From: Ditylenchus dipsaci | Lineage: Eukaryota; Nematoda; Chromadorea; Rhabditida; Anguinidae | Reading direction: 5' to 3' | NCBI GenBank assembly: GCA_004194705.1 | Contig: SADC01001283.1 | Coordinates: forward strand, 973,450 to 1,037,449 | Length of the DNA stretch: 64,000 nucleotides | Shown: piece by piece, positions 61,206 through 64,000 of the stretch | Layout of the letters: every line of letters begins with the position of its first letter | Numbering within the stretch: position 1 is the stretch's first letter | Program-made: the position numbers and the translations under genes | The notes under the pieces: generated by a model | The model's database searches: none | Seen by the model: the letters and a program-made list of their open reading frames with translations, nothing else | Told to the model about the DNA's origin: nothing

Positions 61206-63460
61206 CAAAATCAAAAATGCAAACTCGTGGTTTTCATGTCGAGACAAAAGTGTTTATCATTTGATTTGTTAACTGTTTTTCCCAGATTTTGACTATTTTT
61301 TGTTCAATCATTTAATTCTTCCTTATGACTTTGATTATTGTTATTCGTTTAACAGAAATTTTCATACCATTGAATAGCTTAGATTTTGTGCTATTAATTT
61401 GAAAAAAGTTCATGCAACTTCATCGGAAATACGAAAAGTTTGGTCAAAAAGAAGTTTGTATTAGCATTCGGCAGAGTCCACCTGTCAACGTCAAATCGTT
61501 TTATCTCTTAATCAATCCCTTAGGAAAAATTCTGACCTGTACAAATGCAGCAGTTCTTCTCCAGATTTCTTTTGGTGTATTTAGTTGTAAGTTTCGCCGT
61601 CGATTTTAAATTAACCTAGTGGTTTCAGGAACACTTCCGTTTCGGTCAATTTCGGCATGCAATGTAATCTGAAGAGATTGGATGCCATCAATGCTTCTGT
61701 CAACACTCATGTAATACCAAAATGTACCTTCGGACTTTGCACGTCGATTGCGATCTTGAATTCTGTCTATGAACCCAATTAGGCTGAGCTATATCCTTTG
61801 GTGATACTCAGGTGGAGTCTTTAGGTTCCGGTTTGATCCGAGCGAACTTTGATCAGTTACTCAGAGATCCCCTAATCAATCGTTGATTTTTGTGTTTTTT
61901 CTGCTTTTAGAGCATATTTGAAAGCATTTGGGAAAGTTTAAATTTGAAGAATTCGAAAAAAATTTTTGGTTTTGAAACCACGTCAAACCACGGGTCAAAA
62001 TGACAGAATTTGAGGGTCGATTCTGGAGCATTTTCAAAAATATCATGCAATTGAAGCTATTGTTATTTTTATCTGACAAATAACTTATAGTAGTAAGGTA
62101 ATTTGAAAAAAACCAAAATTTTCACACAAAAAAGGAGAAAAGATTCAAATTTTGTACCAAACAGAATGCCACAGCAACTTTGCGACTTTTAAATCTTGAC
62201 ACACTGTGGGGATATTCTATATTAGCGCCGAAAAATCTATTTTTATAAGAGATAAGATTTTTTTAAAGTTTCCTTATTTCTCATCAATCGGATGTTAAGC
62301 TTAATTATGAAAATTATGCACCCTCTTTTTCCTTAATTGGAAAAAAAGAGAAAGAAAGCTGATAGTCAGCCCTACACGATGATCGGGAAATTTTTCCTAT
62401 TACTGCTTCCAGTTATTTATTGCAACGGTTGTATACTATTTTTTGGGTTACAGCTGAGTTCTTATGTTTAAAAGATGCCACGTAACCGATTGCGTGAAGC
62501 TTTAAAAAAGTTTGCAGAATACATCTATAAATAAGCCTCAAAACACCCATTCTTACATGATGCCCTAAATTCCGTTTTTAACCTTTTTATTGTCTTTAAT
62601 TTAGTGGTAAAATATATACGCTAAACTTTGCCACGCAGGGAATATAGATTTTTCAATCATGTAGAAAAGATAACCATACTGGCGGATAGCTCAGCGAACG
62701 GGCTACAATAGTAAAGGTTTTTTTGTGCCATAACTATGGAAAAATCCAGAATTTGAAGCTCACAATAAAAAGCTTAAAATCAGAATTTTGGGCATCGTGT
62801 AAGAGTGGGTGTTTTGAAGCTTATTTATCGATGTATTCGGCAAATTCTTTTTACAGCTCTACGCAATAGGGTATGGGGCATGTTTCAAGCATAAGCACTC
62901 AGCTGCAACACAAAAAATAGTATTCAACGGTCGCAATAATTAAATGGAAGCAGTTTTAGGAAAATTTCCAAAATTTAAAAAAACGAATTTTGGTCTTGGC
63001 AGGAAGCTCTCTATTTGCGATTTTACCTTATATTTTAAAAGACATGACCCCTCAAATAACCACCCCCCCACCAAATAACCAGGGTTATTTCAGGGGGGTT
63101 ATTTGAGGGGTGTTATTTGAGGGGGTTATTTGGGGTATGTTTTTCAGGGTACTACTTAGCCACTATTAAACCATCTTCAGCATGTCAAAATTAGTCCAGA
63201 AAACAGGTTTTGGAACCCGAAAAAGTAAAAAAATTTTACTCTCAGTCTGCATGATAGCTTCAGCGGAGCAATTACATGGAGCAGAATTAGGTACCCAAGG
63301 ATAAGTAATTTTCTAGGGTACCTGGGGATATTTGGGGCCGAGAATGGTTCAAGGAAAAAATTATTCAATTGTAAGGATTGTTGCGTTCATCCGAACGACA
63401 TTCCCAGTCAAGACAATAGGTTTCTCCTGGAAACCTATTGCAACCTAAATAGTTCTAGAT
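61206..63460. other. Mostly unassigned AT-rich DNA with repeat fragments
   Basis: No gene recognised. 62470-62560 and 62740-62850 are inverted copies of each other (GTTTGCAGAATACATC and GATGTATTCGGCAAATTC). 63063-63145 holds GGGGTTATTTGAGG units. A K-element end (ACAGGTTTTGGAACCCGAAA) lies at 63204-63223. Confidence 0.5.
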
Positions 63461-63469
63461 TTCGATAAG

Positions 63470-64000
63470 TTAATTTAAATCCAGATTTGTCTTGTCCAGA
63501 TTTAGTCGATAGAGGCGCATCTAGTTTCAAAATCATTATTCTATTGTGGATCTGATTCTTGAAGCTTGCTCTATCTGATGCTGAAAAGGTTAGTGAGATT
63601 AAAGTTATTATTTCTGGTACGCCATCAGTCGAGATCACTCCTGACAGTAAGCCGTCCCTTCTAGTTCCAGTACTTTATTTGATTATGGCTTCCGAGTCAT
63701 CTCTCAAACTATTGATCCAGTTGTTGAGGCTGAGCCAAAGCCCAAGTATTTCAGTATATTTTAATCCAGTCCAGTTCAGTTCAGATTCATATGTTCCAGA
63801 GTTGAGAAGTCCTTGAGGAGGCGCCTCTGTATTTCAGATATGCCTGATGGATCGACTGCAACTGAATCTTCCGAAGTGCCTGCATGCCGGGACTCCTCTG
63901 TATGGTTTCGATCCCAGCCTCAAGTTCGCGCTCCACTCCGCACGTGATGCGTTCTCCAGCTGGTCAATTGGTGCTGCCATGGTGAATGGGAACAAATCCA
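63470..64000 (+). CDS. Unidentified partial gene at window edge
   Basis: Not recognised. 63559-63660 reads SDAEKVSEIKVIISGTPSVE and ITPDSKPSLLVP, and an adjacent frame continues LFDYGFRVISQTIDP (about 63675-63720). After a probable acceptor (TATTTCAG) near 63838, an exon open to the window end reads LQLNLPKCLHAGTPLYGFDP then SLKFALHSARDAFSSWSIGA. GC content and codon use are more gene-like than the flanking DNA. The junction between the pieces is not resolved. It could be one gene or two. Confidence 0.4.

Noticed and set aside
63177..63368. Minus-strand open frame near 63.2 kb
   Set aside because: It overlaps a K-element end and lacks any domain or splice context.

Overview
The window is nuclear DNA from a nematode. 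The evidence is two transthyretin-like (TTL) secreted-protein genes, a family largely expanded in nematodes, several compact genes with roughly 45-60 bp introns and TTTCAG-like acceptors, and a PIR-1-type RNA phosphatase with nematode-like sequence. There is no bacterial gene organisation. The DNA is AT-rich and heavily loaded with DNA transposons, so real exons are small islands. All calls were made by reading the sequence; no database search was possible.

Host genes, left to right: a degenerate CCHC zinc-knuckle gene (minus, about 8.9-10.4 kb); trans-2-enoyl-CoA reductase TECR (minus, 12.1-17.7 kb, 10 exons, intron 1 about 4.1 kb of nested elements); TTL-1 (minus, 19.5-21.8 kb, 6 exons); TTL-2 (plus, 24.1-26.4 kb, 7 exons); PIR-1/DUSP11-like RNA 5'-phosphatase (plus, 27.4-31.9 kb, 9 exons), tail to tail with a cyclophilin (minus, 32.0-33.7 kb, 5 exons); an unrecognised basic/Ser-rich protein (plus, 35.7-39.9 kb, 3 exons); a ribosomal protein S13 copy (plus, 43.6-44.2 kb) carried inside a transposon; arginine kinase with an N-terminal membrane anchor (minus, 52.3-53.8 kb, 7 exons); a kinase N-lobe fragment (plus, 59.4-59.8 kb); and an unidentified partial gene at the right edge. 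For TECR, both TTLs, PIR-1 and arginine kinase the exon lengths add up to an exact multiple of three, which supports the models.

Mobile elements: a Ty3/gypsy retrotransposon (minus, left edge); an internally deleted piggyBac element with intact ends; two hAT elements with perfect 8-bp target duplications; Tc1/mariner/pogo-like palindromes; Harbinger-like MITEs with TTA duplications; a large set of TTAA-flanked elements; and an array-ended class that starts with GG, has inverted subterminal arrays of 12-20 bp repeats and makes 8-bp duplications. One member of the array-ended class encodes a FLYWCH + MULE-type transposase and is the candidate source of the class. Another carries the whole intron-containing RPS13 gene.

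The elements nest repeatedly. Between 54.0 and 59.0 kb there are four levels. Between 42.7 and 50.6 kb three TTAA elements abut and share single TTAA junctions, each hosting further insertions. Seven apparent frameshifts across four coding loci are all consistent with loss of exactly one base, which looks more like assembly error than decay.
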